Under the pieces are notes generated by a model that ran no database searches, was not told the origin of the DNA, and was given only the letters and a program-made list of their open reading frames with translations. Of a stretch of 64,000 nt of DNA, positions 31,721 through 42,012 are shown in pieces (position 1 is the stretch's first letter; each line of letters opens with the position of its first letter). Source of the stretch: Trichostrongylus colubriformis (lineage: Eukaryota; Nematoda; Chromadorea; Rhabditida; Trichostrongylidae); assembly GCA_963978905.1 (NCBI GenBank), contig OZ022260.1:38996259-39060258 (forward strand), given 5' to 3'. The position numbers and the translations under genes were made by a program.

Positions 31721-32890
31721 AGCCTAAGCAGTAATCGAAGGACCTTTTCGCCCCAGGGAAGCATGCTATCGGGGATTATCTTGTGGTGTGCCTTCGAGTG
31801 CACGCTAGTGCGATAATATCTAGAGGCTTCCTCGCCTCAAAATGAATCCCCCTTATTCGCCTCCTCATAGAACTGATTTTCTCTTGTTCAGCTCCATCCA
31901 TGGGACAGAAGATCAAGGAGCTCGAGAAAGGAGCGCGAAATCCTTCCAGAAGAGTGATCACTGTACATATCAAGAAAGGAGTCAGTGCCACTCTGATAAA
32001 AACGTTTTCACACACATGTTCTCAGTGAAAGTTACATTAGCACATACGATGTACCACAGCATAATAGGGTGCAGCTGATTGAAGCGACTATCACAGTATG
32101 AATGCGGTGCTGGTGGTTATATGTGACTGCTACATCGACTTCCACACAAGGGATGGGCTTCGAACCCCGGTAACCACATTTCCACACAGACTTTCCGAGA
32201 TGAAATGGCACGAATCCGAAAAATCAAGTCAACGTGTCAAACATTTCAAAAAATGGGAGAGGAGAAGGCTTGGCTCCTTATTTATCTTTTTCTAAGAGGT
32301 TCGACAGCTCTCGTGATCTTCGTGATCGTGATCGTAATCTAATCGTCCGCTTAGGTCCACCATCAAACTTCCAGCGTGCTGGGGCTGTTTCTGGCTGTCA
32401 GAAGCATGATCACTATGAAGCCTGAGATGTTGTTGCGCTTTGCTCCACTCTTTAGAAAGAGCTGAATGACACAAGCTTCCTACTATCCCTGAAGCATCAA
32501 AAGTTGAAACTCTTGTGTAAATATGTTTTTCTATCTTCCCAGCCGCACTCCAATTTCAGCCCTTGCTTTGAGAAGTATCGAAGAGCACATCTACTATGAT
32601 GGTTTCAGATTCAGAAGTAAGAACATGTGGAATGTAATAAACTGCTAGCCTTTTCTAGACGAAAGACCAAATCGCACTCCTTCTGCATCCGAGTACAAAT
32701 CTATCAGTCATTTAGCCCCTGACATGATGAGATTGTCTTTATTAGCAGCTGACTATGCTTTGTTCCGTGTGTGACCACCAAGAGTTCGTTGCTGTAACGA
32801 CCTGTGGGGTTGGAAATGATGAAACTCTGCATGTATGCGATTTTGAGGTAATACAAACTGTTCCTCCGATTAGCCTCGATTCATCTATTT
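31721..32890 (+). other. Upstream region of the copy-B ShKT pseudogene
   Basis: This matches 8698-9925. From about 32520 it is the shared ShKT upstream segment, ending in GACCTGTGGGGTTGGAAATG near 32800 and a weak TATA (TATAATA, 32899). No other gene is seen. Confidence 0.5.
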
Positions 32891-32948
32891 TGTTACCGTA
32901 TAATAGGGTCCAAGCCCCTTAAGCTTCAGTCCTACACTTGACGCACAG

Positions 32949-33243
32949 ATACTTTTCTACGTGCTCAGTGCATTGATGATTCTTAATTCCTTCACTTAGG
33001 GAGCGCAAAAGGATAAGGTGAACTCTACTTGATTGATAGTCATTATGTAACTTCTTGCCAATTCTTCGCTTTCGAGAACTTATTTTAGAATGGCAACGAA
33101 AATTACTCCAGGAATGCGGGGACCTACTTTTACAGGAAGCCTGTGATAATTTTGCCAAATCCGGCAATGTGGGAGGCGAAAAAGGAAGAGTAGCGAAGCT
33201 GCATTGCAAGAAAACATGTGCAGTTTGCAGTAACGACAATTAA
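32949..33243 (+). pseudogene. ShKT-domain secreted protein gene, broken copy
   Basis: It is homologous to the intact copies at 43781 and 54096. Exon 1 (32949-33017) has ATA where they have ATG, and an in-frame TAG at 32997-32999 within the signal-peptide region. Its TATA box is degenerate. Exon 2 (33112-33243, after CTCCAG) is open, but the third of the six domain cysteines is replaced by Gly. The polyadenylation signal AATAAA survives at 33261-33266. The defects (start, stop, missing cysteine) make function very unlikely. Confidence 0.75.
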
Positions 33244-33448
33244 AGTCTGAACTTCCCAAGAATAAACTTTAATAGTCAGTTGTCTTCACGTTGTCCACTC
33301 TGCAAGTATTCAATTCAGAAAGTGCATCCTCATTTGATAGGGTTAGAAGAACTATAAATTTGAAATTCTGTGGAGAATTTTGGAGGAATAAAAGCACACT
33401 CCGTGATAAATTGTTAGCGCTCATCACTGAAACTAAAGGACTCACCGG

Positions 33449-33876
33449 CGCGCGTTGGGTGACGTCACAGCCATTGCACGACGCGGCGCTGTACTATTTG
33501 CCTCCGCTACAAACATTGCGCTTCAACGAGGATAACCTTGCAGTCACTTCATCAAAGTCTTGAGGTGGCTTGCACTTTTCTACTCTATGTCTCCCCACAT
33601 GGTTATACATCGGACGGAACACACGCAGTCCCCTGAACCTTGTACATCATTGGGCTGATGCGAATCCATACGGCGGGAGAGGTAGCCACACCGAAAAAAG
33701 CCAGCTCTCCCAGCCGTCGTATGTATGTAAAAGCAGCAAAGCTCGCTATGTGCTAACCCTTAGTGTATTATCAGAGTACCAACAAGGTCACCCTCATTGA
33801 AGGGCAATGCCAGGAACTAACACCATCGCTCACCGTCGCGCCGCGCGGTGGCTGTGACGTCACCTAGCACGCGCCG
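33449..33876. mobile_element. GC-rich foldback element with TGACGTCA in each arm
   Basis: GCGCG...GGGTGACGTCACAGCC at 33452-33476 is mirrored by GGCTGTGACGTCACCTAGCA at 33851-33870. The arms continue as GC-rich imperfect complements (CGACGCGGCG / CGTCGCGCCG). No gene lies inside. TGACGTCA is the CREB/ATF consensus, and whether it matters here is unknown. Confidence 0.55.
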
Positions 33877-33979
33877 CATGCGTGCCGGTAGGCTTTTCCG
33901 TGGAGCCAGTGCGGAGACACGGAATTTTCTGGGACAGGAAAGCAAACGGAAAAGGTTCTAGAAGAGGAAATTATGAGTA

Positions 33980-35510
33980 ATGTAAAAAGATTGACGAAGC
34001 GTCAGGAACTGCTTCACTGCAGAAGTCTGAGCCCTCCGAGTTCTGTTTCTTCTGTGGAATTCCTCCTACTCCTGATCCCCGTCCTACACACAATCAGCAC
34101 ACAGCATATACTAACCAATCGAGATAAGATTTCAAAGAGTGAAAAAGTGATTGGAAATGAGAAATCGAAACTAGCAGAAAAATCAGTATGTTGGTTTACT
34201 CATGCCAATTTATTTCACCAACCCATAAAATCAAGTTTCTGACCGGGAACATGTGTAAAGTGACAAGGCGAACGGCAGGGAGCGATAGTGGGCGACACTG
34301 GTGATATTTGTGTGTGCAGGATAATGTTGAACAGCAACCAACCAGGCTGGGGATGAAGACCAACAGTATCGAAGGGACAATTACTACTAGAAAACAAATT
34401 ATTTGCACGAGACCATCGTGGAGGAAACAGAGTCTTCCAAGTATAGCACTACCTGGCAGGGTCAAGCACGGTGTTATTGTGCTGTGAAAGCTTCTAAAAA
34501 AATGCGATGTTCCCTCTCATGACCGATATACGAAACTTATGTCTCTTAAGAAGTCGATTGATGTCGCTTTTGAAGCCCTAAAATTCACCGAAAATAGGTA
34601 ATTCGTGCCATGTCACATGTAGTCCTCTGAGGCCCGTAGCTTTTATTTGGCCGACTTACATCAAGAGATCTCACTACAATCATTATCCCTATCACTCCTT
34701 TGAGAAATTTTGAACTCTCGCTTGACGGTGATAGCAGGAGATAACCGACAACTCTGAGCGACTACAAGATAGCGTGTTATGCATAGCAAATATCGTGGCC
34801 CTTGATAATTGCTATTCGATTCGTGGGATTTCCTAAAGGAGCAAGGATACGTCCTCAGACGGTCCATGACATCGCTTGGGAGGGTCAAGAAATTTGCACT
34901 AATTGACAACCTTTTTGTAGAAACGACTGAACAACAAGAAGCGTGAGGTGTCCTTTCTTGTGTTATGATGTACTAAGGTATCAATACTTGAAAATACTTC
35001 ATCTGCATTTCAATGTAACGACAAGGAGAAGAAATACGAGTCAATCGGTGGTCATCGAAATATTTGAAAGCATTCTCAGCGAAACTTGCTCAGAATACAG
35101 ATGAACAGTTAAATAACTGACGGCGAAATTTGGAGCGCAAACTAGCTCGGAGAGAAAAGAACGCAAATCAATCAAACAACGAAGGAACAGGTATGAAACG
35201 TAGCAGTCGATGGGTGATCCAGGTGGGACTTGTAAGGCAGATCAAGACAGATCAACATCAGTCAACCACCATTTCATGCATTATCAAGGGTAATAACCGA
35301 CTTCGAGAAATGTTGACAATTGCTTTTTGAGATGCGCCATACACCCGACTCTCATACACAATCGCAGAGATGCTTGGTATATGGGCGCAATTCAAAATGG
35401 CCATTACTCAACAGGTATGGAACCAAAACCTTCCACGGGTAAGGACGGAAGGCTCAGCTGGGCCGTGGATGATCCCATCTGGGTGCTAACATTTGGGTAA
35501 CAGTTGAAGA
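33980..35510 (+). other. Copy-B sequence matching 10300-11880, no gene seen
   Basis: Short frames (for example 34196-34465 minus, 34661-34909 minus) are not conserved with the copy-A counterparts. The sequence appears non-coding. Confidence 0.4.
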
Positions 35511-35512
35511 CG

Positions 35513-35930
35513 AGGGGCAAATCCGGCAGATTGTGGGCTATGAAAGTAGAGGTGCTCACAGTGTGACAGCAGAGAAAGAACGAAAAGAACTAAATAAATC
35601 TGCAAAAAAAAAACGGGAAAGAGGAACCCGAACCCCCCCCCCCTCCCCTCTTGCGCGCCCCTGCGCCACTAGCTGGGAGTGGATTGCAGACAGGCCTGGG
35701 GCCGAATCAGCTGGTCGCAAACGTTGCCCCGCTCTCGCTGGCAACTCGTCCAGCTGATGAACTACAGAACGAAATGCCGTGCTACGAGATCGTGATAAGA
35801 CCCCTAACCGTTATCTTTCAGTGCGAGTTTTGCCACATATCACCTCCTCTGAAGTGGGAGGTTTGCTTTCAGAAAGCATGTACTCCCAGTTCTCACCTTC
35901 TCCTTCCCCTCCCTTCACAAGGCACACTAG
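35513..35930 (+). repeat. Dispersed repeat J, copy 4 (unoccupied site)
   Basis: The head CAAATCCGGCAG at 35518, followed by CTATGAAAGTAGAGG at 35538, is uninterrupted. It shows the pre-insertion state of the retrotransposon target in copy A. A C run lies at 35632-35643. Confidence 0.7.
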
Positions 35931-36004
35931 GCAATAATCAGACCAGTGGCTCACTTTCTTGGTGCGACTATGTCCTTGGGTAACTCAGCTGTTCAAGCTG
36001 CACG

Positions 36005-36623
36005 TTGTTGCGGCTGCACGATGCATCCTCACGGCCGCTTAAACACAACCAAGCAACGCCCACCCAGCCGAATCATACCTGGCCTTAGACAAGCAAGTGT
36101 CCAACGTGGCGCTCACGTGGTGAAGGAAGCTTGCGATAAGAGAAGATAATTCAATGAAAGAGCCATTTCGATGATGAAGACAGCATCCACTTTGAAGATT
36201 TGTTCTTCTGTGGTCAGGCGTTATTAGGTGTGTACCGTCACGTTCAAAAATAGCGTTGCGGCGTCGCACTCGCGGCGCCATTAGTACGACTTGCCGTAGT
36301 CAGCGCGGAGTTCCGCTCAGGACGCCACTATCTGACACCATAGGTTCTGATGATCTCCGCATTTCTCGATGCGAACGCAGCTCAGTGCTTCTTCACTATG
36401 ATTCGTTCACTCCAATTTTCTGCACAATCGCCATAATCTAGCACCGAGTTGATTTAGCGTTCGCACTGCGTACGTACCATGGAGCAACTCGCACTTGAGG
36501 CGCCGCTCGAAGGGGGCGCCGCGCGATTTTTGGACGTGACATACATCCCGGCCTGATGCGGCTGGGTAGGCGTGACTTGGTTGTGTTCAAGCAAGTACAG
36601 AACCGTGAGGGTGCACCATGCAG
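36005..36623. mobile_element. Foldback element family D, copy 3, with nested insertion
   Basis: The left terminus (TTGTTGCGGCTGCACGATGC at 36005) and the right terminus (GTGAGGGTGCACCATGCAGC at 36606) match the family. A second foldback (36240-36537) is nested inside, doubling the length relative to the 310-bp copies. Confidence 0.65.
36240..36537. mobile_element. Nested foldback element
   Basis: CGTTCAAAAATAGCGTTGCG at 36241 is mirrored by CGCCGCGCGATTTTTGGACG near 36517-36536. The interior is GC-rich and non-coding. Confidence 0.6.
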
Positions 36624-37020
36624 CCTGAGCAGTTCTCCAAAGACCTATTTGTCCCAAGGGACGATCGATCCTATCGTCAACCCATGAGGGCCGCGCCGCA
36701 CACGCGGCGCGCAATCACTTGCGCGGCAGATGGCGCGGCAAACTGGAGGCGCCATCACGGTCGAATGGAGCGCGACATTCAATCTTAGCTCTTCTTGGTT
36801 GAATGTCACTCTTTTTTCGAGTAATTATCGCTTTCCGCTTCTCATCGAATGAATGTTAGGGGTTTGGTGCAGAGACTGAAAAGGTGGAATCAGAACAGTT
36901 CCGTTTTCATGGAAATCAAAAAATAGTCGTTTTTGTAATAAAGCAAATACATTGCTTACCATTCTTTTGTCGATTGATGGCATTTGAATTTCTACACATT
37001 TTTTTCCAGAGCTATTCACT
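36624..37020. other. No gene seen
   Basis: GC-rich palindromic words (GCCGCGCC, CGCGGCGCGC, GCGCGGC) occur at 36690-36740, followed by AT-rich sequence. No open frame of interest. Confidence 0.4.
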
Positions 37021-38360
37021 TTGGCCCGCTTAGCCATCGAGTCCTTTCGATGTTGTGCAAAATAGGTGTGTTCGGCCCGACCACAGCGGAGCGGAGATTT
37101 CCGTCCCTCTGCTTTCAGCTGAGCTATTGAATTGCAAAAAAGCAGAGAAGATGGCGTGATAAAAAAGCATTTCGGTATCGGTATACTTCAATCGCTTTGC
37201 ATGGAACCATTTTGCACGTAATCCACATGAATCGCGCGCAGTAGTGTGCGCCACCCAACTGGTCATCATTGGGAGTCTGGGTAGTTTGGAAATCGATAGT
37301 TTTGTATTCGATTGCATCGATTGTTAAAAATAGATCACTTGCTGAGAATCTAATTCGTACACATTGACGTTGGGCCATATCCCGCTTATCGATGTTTATC
37401 GTTTTCGTAAACATGCTTCACTACTTGAAATTTTACATAGTCTAGCGGTCGATACCCAGTGTTGCTGCAAGTACCGCATTAGAAAATGATGCCGAGTGAA
37501 CCGCTTGCTTTGTTATCACAAAAATAGGTTGTATCATGATTATCAATGGAGATCGCATTATCAAGAGAAACGCACCATTTTTTGGAACGCCAGGCATTCA
37601 GCGGTCGATACATCGGTCAGTGATATCAGAACATAAACAAAATACGTTCACCCGATGCCACTGCGCATCAGACGCTTTCGCTAAAGCGGTCGTACGGTAT
37701 TAGCAAGGATTTCATCCCATCCCATTCCTAACGGTTCTTATCAGTCATTGTAATCCGTTATCAGTTTCACTGAGGCTCCTGTACCCAGCAGCACCTTTGA
37801 GGTACCCGTACCCTACAATACCTGCGAATATGAACATTCCACTGTTAGCCGTAGAAGCAAGCCGGCATCGGTGACATTTCCCTTTCTCACGCTCCCAATC
37901 AAAGCTTATCAACCACTATCAGTTTGGATCACCCACCATTAATGTCCCTGACCCACCCTGCTAAGCACCCATGAGTGTCAGCGCTCCTGGATCAACGCGA
38001 AAGGCGAAACGAATTTGACGACTCTAGCCTTTTTACGCTCCTTATTGAATCTTATCAACCGTTATCAATGCTGGTCATCCACCATTAATGTTCCCGTCCC
38101 GTACCGCAAAACACCTGTGGGTGTCAGCGCTTTAGGATCAACCCGAAAGGCGAAACGGATTTGGTGACATTTGCCTTCCGAGGCTCCTTATCAGCCCTTA
38201 TCAGTTGCTATCACTTTCGGTCCACCACCGCTGAGGTTCCCTAGGCACTCCCTATATCACTTGTAAAATTCAGCGTCCCAGCTTTTTTGCGACGCGAGAT
38301 AAGTGACAGACGGACAAACACACACACACAGACATACTAAGCGAATTATATATAGTAGGA
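37020..38360 (-). repeat. Repeat C, copy 3 (uninterrupted)
   Basis: This is the cleanest copy. Its left part (37030-37335) matches the reverse complement of 19600-19990, its middle (37340-37760) the reverse complement of 17560-17960, then about 2.5 tandem ~145-bp units (37850-38200) and an (AC)n run before GCGAATTATATATAGTAGGA. It lacks both insertions found in copy 1, so it serves as the empty-site reference. No gene. Confidence 0.75.
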
Positions 38361-38407
38361 TGATTTGTCTCCACAGAGGTCTCCCATTCTCCGATTTGCA
38401 GAAGTCT

Positions 38408-38448
38408 CCGATTCTATCGTGACCCATCCTGTGTCACGATAGAATCGG
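38408..38448. repeat. Perfect 16-bp hairpin
   Basis: CCGATTCTATCGTGAC (38408-38423) pairs with GTCACGATAGAATCGG (38433-38448) around a 9-base loop. Its function is unknown. Confidence 0.8.
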
Positions 38449-38459
38449 CCCACTCACCT

Positions 38460-39960
38460 TGAAAGACCATTATTCGGAAGAAAAGTTACTGGTTTGAAAA
38501 CTAGCCGAGATAAATCCCAGCAGAACTGTCTATATGCAACACGAGAAGAGCTCGGGAGCTCGATTTATTCTGAGTCGCTCTATCGGAGGCGCATTTCCTG
38601 CCAAATAGAAGCAGACACACATGAATGACTCAAACACCCTATCATAGATTATTAAGACTACTAAAGGTAGCGTGTAATCTGTGGCGCTCTGCAAGAACCA
38701 GCCAGCCAACAAAACATCGTGTACACTGCATCGGAGGGTTGACAGCCTGTGGCACTATAACGAACGTCGGAAAGCTATTGAGAAAGTGCACGATTCCTTT
38801 TCAGACCCGTCGAGGGTTGTGGCTGTTGTCTGCTGAACGAAGATTCAGTGCGACTACGTCGAGTACCTCGTGAACACACATAAATAAAATACTGAAAATT
38901 AGAGACTGTGCGAGTAGAGGCTTGGAAAGGGGGGATAGGACTAGAGGTTGAGGTGATGCGGTAGGACACTAGGGTTGAGAGCGAATCATAGAAAGCCTTC
39001 CAAAGTTTGAATCCGTAATAGGAAAAGCCACTCAAAGCTCCTTTACTCTTATCCACTTCCTGAAATTCAAGTTCGTCATTTAATTCGGAAATCAGATGGT
39101 ATCAGCAGCAACAAGACCATTATCACCACTGGTCTGGCATTGCACAAGTAGGTCTGGCATTGCACAAGTGAATCCGTAATAGGACGAAGTAGGCAGGTAT
39201 TCAAAAGAGGAGAGGACCAAAAAAAGACGAGTAGAAGGGAGAGTGAGAGAGGTTGTGAACAGCAACACCAGCTGACCGTGCGGGATCGGAGACCTTACCT
39301 GTAGGCAGGCACTATTTAGCAGAATCGAAATCGTAGAGGGCACTGAAATGGGAGCCTTATCTAAAGAGTGTCGGACGAATACCAACTCGTGGACAGGATG
39401 TTTGGACGAGTTTTCTGCATGTTGGCGACGCGCCCAGTTGAGTGGGAAAGGCTACTAAATGGCGCATCTTACGGGAAACGAGATCTGGGTGGTTCGATAG
39501 AGCTCCGAATACTGATGATAACTTTGAAAACAAAATTGCTGAAAATTGGCATCTTTGAGCGAGTTACGAGGGGTCAAAGTTTGCCTGCGACATCTCATTG
39601 GCGAAGCGCGCCATCAGCACGGCCGTTGCTAAGCCAGCATCGACCACGGTGGCTTACTGGTAGTGTTCAACACAATCCTGCAGATCTGGAACACTACCAG
39701 GTGAGGGAGGTTGTGGACAACAACACCAGCTCATCAAGTCAGATCGGGGGCGGGGACTATCCCTGTGGGCGGCAACTATTTAGCAAAAGAAAGTTTGAAA
39801 ACCTTCGCCGTGTATCCACAGGCACATTCCAGGATTGCTTGAGTGGGTTAGACGGTGAATTACAAAATCAGAGGTACTGAGGAACACGTCGACAAATAAA
39901 AATCCTAAAGAAGGCCCCGAGGACGACAAAAATAAAACCTTCTGACATCTGGCCTTGGAC
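38460..39960. repeat. Repeat G region, no gene
   Basis: The segment 38520-39180 is similar to the reverse complement of about 60990-61560. The GAGAGTGAGAGAGGTTGTGNAC...GGCACTATTTAGC block occurs at 39235-39330, 39700-39785 and 57940-58025, and inverted near 60880. A 20-bp unit is tandemly duplicated at 39131-39170. A 170-codon open frame at 39368 lies inside the repeat and shows no recognisable domain. Confidence 0.55.
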
Positions 39961-40015
39961 GAGATTACCGCGTGAAAGAGGGCTTTGAATCAACTCTCGC
40001 TGAATGGTGTCATAA

Positions 40016-40481
40016 AGCTGCGTTCATACCAAATTGAATGAGAGTTTTAGCTCATCCGCGATTTGGAATTATTGGCGTGTGACGTCACTCTAGCAACTGC
40101 GGCCGTTGAACGCGCGCGTGCCAACATGCTGTTGATTTCTTTTTCTCCTCTTTCCATTACTTAATTTTCCATATCTTATTGAAAGCCGATATCTGTTATG
40201 GCAATTATCCATTTTTCAATCAGTACGTATCTTATCCTTGACGCGAATGCGCCGATTCTCTAAAATCTCGGATGCGCCGATGCGTCGATTTGCCAATTCT
40301 CTCGAATCGCGGATGCACCAATATTCTCATTTTCTTGATCAATATGTATCTATGCATGACGCGAATGCGCTAATCCTCTCAAATCGCGGATGCGCAACTG
40401 CGCTCACTTTCTCGATCGATTCGTATGTTTAACTTTACGCCGTGCGCCAGAACTCTCATTCAATTTGGTATCAAGGTAGCC
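40016..40481. mobile_element. ~465-bp foldback element
   Basis: GCTGCGTTCATACCAAATTG at 40017 is mirrored by CAATTTGGTATCAAGGTAGC at 40460. The ends resemble those of the 17972 element (GGCAGCGTTCATAG). The interior has repeated GACGCGAATGCGC and AATCGCGGATGCG words and TACGTATC, also reminiscent of that element. The flanks are TAA/TGA-like, so the TSD is uncertain. Confidence 0.6.
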
Positions 40482-40659
40482 TGAGGAGCTTTGCGAAATC
40501 ACCTGTTTCCTCATTTCAACGTCTCCTTTATCAGTGGTATCTCCCCCTTACCTTACACTCATCTTACACTATCACACAAATCGTAGGTCATTTACCACGT
40601 TGTTGCCACCGTTTCCACCGTCATTGCTAACAATCACGTCTGGGGTGGGCGGCGCTGAG

Positions 40660-41040
40660 CTGCTTGGCAAAATAGATGAATGCTAATCGGCGAAACGGTT
40701 TGTGTTGCCTTACAATCGCGCACATACATAGTTTCGTCATTTCCAACGCCACAGGTCGTTAAACAAACAGCAATGAACTCTTTGTGGTCACACACGGAAC
40801 AAAGCATAACCAGCTGCTAACAAAGACGATTTTATTATGTTGTGAGCTGAATGACTGATACATCCGTACTTTGATGCAGAAGTAGTGCGATTTGTTCTTT
40901 CGTCAAAAAAAATAGCAGGAATACATTTTACATGATCTATGTTCTGAGCCCGAAACCATCACAGTGGATAGGCTCTTCGATACTTCTTGAAGCAATCGAG
41001 TCGAAATGTGGGTGTGGGAAGAGGAATAAATAAAAACACC
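40660..41040 (-). pseudogene. Truncated ShKT upstream region (minus strand)
   Basis: This is the reverse complement of the segment upstream of the ShKT copies: CCACAGGTCGTTAA at 40751, AACTCTTTGTGGTCACACAC near 40774, and the CAATCGAGTCGAAATGTGGG block near 41000. It ends before the TATA box, so no exon remains. Confidence 0.65.
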
Positions 41041-41078
41041 AGCCGCTACAAGGATGCTGAGTTATGGGCAAAAGCTTC

Positions 41079-41135
41079 GGTGTCGGACGGAGCTCGAACC
41101 CGCACATTATGTTTTCCGGGCATATGTGCCAATAA
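41079..41135 (-). pseudogene. Partial tRNA-like sequence
   Basis: This matches the 3' two-thirds of the tRNA-like copies at 41237 and 41492, including the T arm, with an altered T loop (GAGCTCGAACC on the plus strand). The D arm and 5' acceptor are lost. Confidence 0.55.
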
Positions 41136-41236
41136 TTAAATTTCGAATATTTTTAATTTTTGATAACTGCTGTTTATCGCCGCAGCTCGCAATGCGGAAG
41201 TTACTACAGGGATGCTGAGTTATGTGCAAAAGCTTC

Positions 41237-41309
41237 GGTGCCGGGCGGGACTCGAACCCGCACTTCATCCTTTCCGGGGATATGTGCTCATCCATTACAC
41301 TACCGACAC
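41237..41309 (-). tRNA. tRNA-like sequence, left arm (cloverleaf intact, likely pseudo-tRNA)
   Basis: The sequence folds into a canonical cloverleaf by hand: 7-bp acceptor (GTGTCGG with CCGGCAC, one G-T), 4-bp D stem with a 9-base loop containing GG, 5-bp anticodon stem, and perfect 5-bp T stem GCGGG/CCCGC with loop TTCGAGT. The internal Pol III promoter fits consensus: A box TAGTGTAATGG and B box GGTTCGAGTCC (plus-strand 41248-41258). The anticodon loop is CCGGAAA, giving GGA at positions 34-36 but C where nearly all tRNAs have U33. A Ser reading would also require a long variable arm, which is missing (4 nt). It is therefore probably a tRNA-derived element, not a decoding tRNA. Confidence 0.6.
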
Positions 41310-41491
41310 CACCTTCACCTTAACTCAGCTTTTGAATGGTATATTTACCATAGCTTATCAGCACTCACACGTATAACACGCACGATATAGCACGATGCCG
41401 ATATTGGCCAACCGGCTCAACACGTTATACGTGTGAGTGCTGATAAGCCATGGTAAATATACCATTCAAAAGCTGAGTTAAGGTGAAGGTG

Positions 41492-41564
41492 GTGTCGGTA
41501 GTGTAATGAATTAGCACATATCCCCGGAAAGGATGAAGTGCGGGTTCGAGTCCCGTCCGGCACC
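41492..41564 (+). tRNA. tRNA-like sequence, right arm (cloverleaf nearly intact)
   Basis: This is the mirror copy of 41237-41309, with a few differences: a D-loop change (GGATG to GAATT) and one G-T pair at the base of the T stem. The A box (41499-41509) has its final G changed to A, while the B box GGTTCGAGTCC (41543-41553) is intact. The anticodon loop is the same CCGGAAA with C33. No poly-T terminator follows directly; the next T run is TTTTG at 41570. Confidence 0.55.
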
Positions 41565-41649
41565 GAAGCTTTTGCCCATAACTCAGCATCCTTGTAGTAA
41601 ATTTTTAACGTTCCTCAGATAATAAGATATTTGAGTTACTTAAATCATT

Positions 41650-42010
41650 TTGACTTGTTCGATAGCTCTGGTGATCATTTTGATCGCAGAAACCAGCTGT
41701 AAATGGACACAAAAGGTGACCCAAACGTTTCGAAGCCCTACAAGATCTCAGGTTTCACAGTGTCTTGCGTCCTTGTGTGGAGAGCACTTCCTTCTGGAAA
41801 AAAGAGACAAGGAAAAGAGCGGCAACGCTGCTCATAATTCCCACTATCAGGTCTTCGCGCTTTTTGTGGCTATCAAAAGCGAAATTACCGTGAAGCTTAA
41901 AATATTGTAGCGCTTCGCGTCAAATTTTCCAGAGAGAGCAAAGTAACACAAATTTCCTGATCCCACAAACATTCGATTTTGAAACTCTTGTATAATTATT
42001 TATGTACAAC
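41650..42010 (+). other. ShKT upstream segment, left of mariner
   Basis: Homologous to 9250-9560 and 32290-32520 and, inverted, to parts of 47150-47400 and 59520-59760. It runs up to the mariner insertion and resumes at 43335. Confidence 0.5.
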
Positions 42011-42012
42011 TA

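Larger units (their letters stand above)
25860..36235 (+). repeat. Segmental duplication, copy B
   Basis: Co-linear with copy A (515-15480). It retains a longer ShKT gene copy than A and lacks A's Tc1-like, 8-bp-TSD foldback and retrotransposon insertions. It carries a private 973-bp hairpin at 28253. Both flanks of B (24840-25857 and 37020-38360) are copies of repeat C, which may have promoted the duplication. Confidence 0.8.
41201..41600. mobile_element. Foldback element carrying a tRNA-like sequence in each arm
   Basis: Arms 41201-41377 and 41424-41600 are each 177 bp, near-perfect reverse complements with no net indel, around a 46-bp loop. Each arm contains, in order from the outside, a GGATGCTGAGTTATG-type end, the tRNA-like block, a CACCTTCACCTTAACTCAGC block, and ATGGTATATTTACCATA (itself palindromic). 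A third partial arm lies upstream (41047-41135), and a decayed copy of the whole structure lies at 62571-62912. No protein is encoded. Confidence 0.85.

Noticed and set aside
39368..39880. 170-codon open frame
   Set aside because: It lies in repeat G, has no recognisable domain, and the other copies (57940, 60880) do not keep the frame.
41237..41564. A divergent pair of functional tRNA-Ser(GGA) genes
   Set aside because: The cloverleaf is good, but position 33 is C, serine's long variable arm is absent, and the unit is embedded in the arms of a repeated foldback. A tRNA-derived repeat is more likely.
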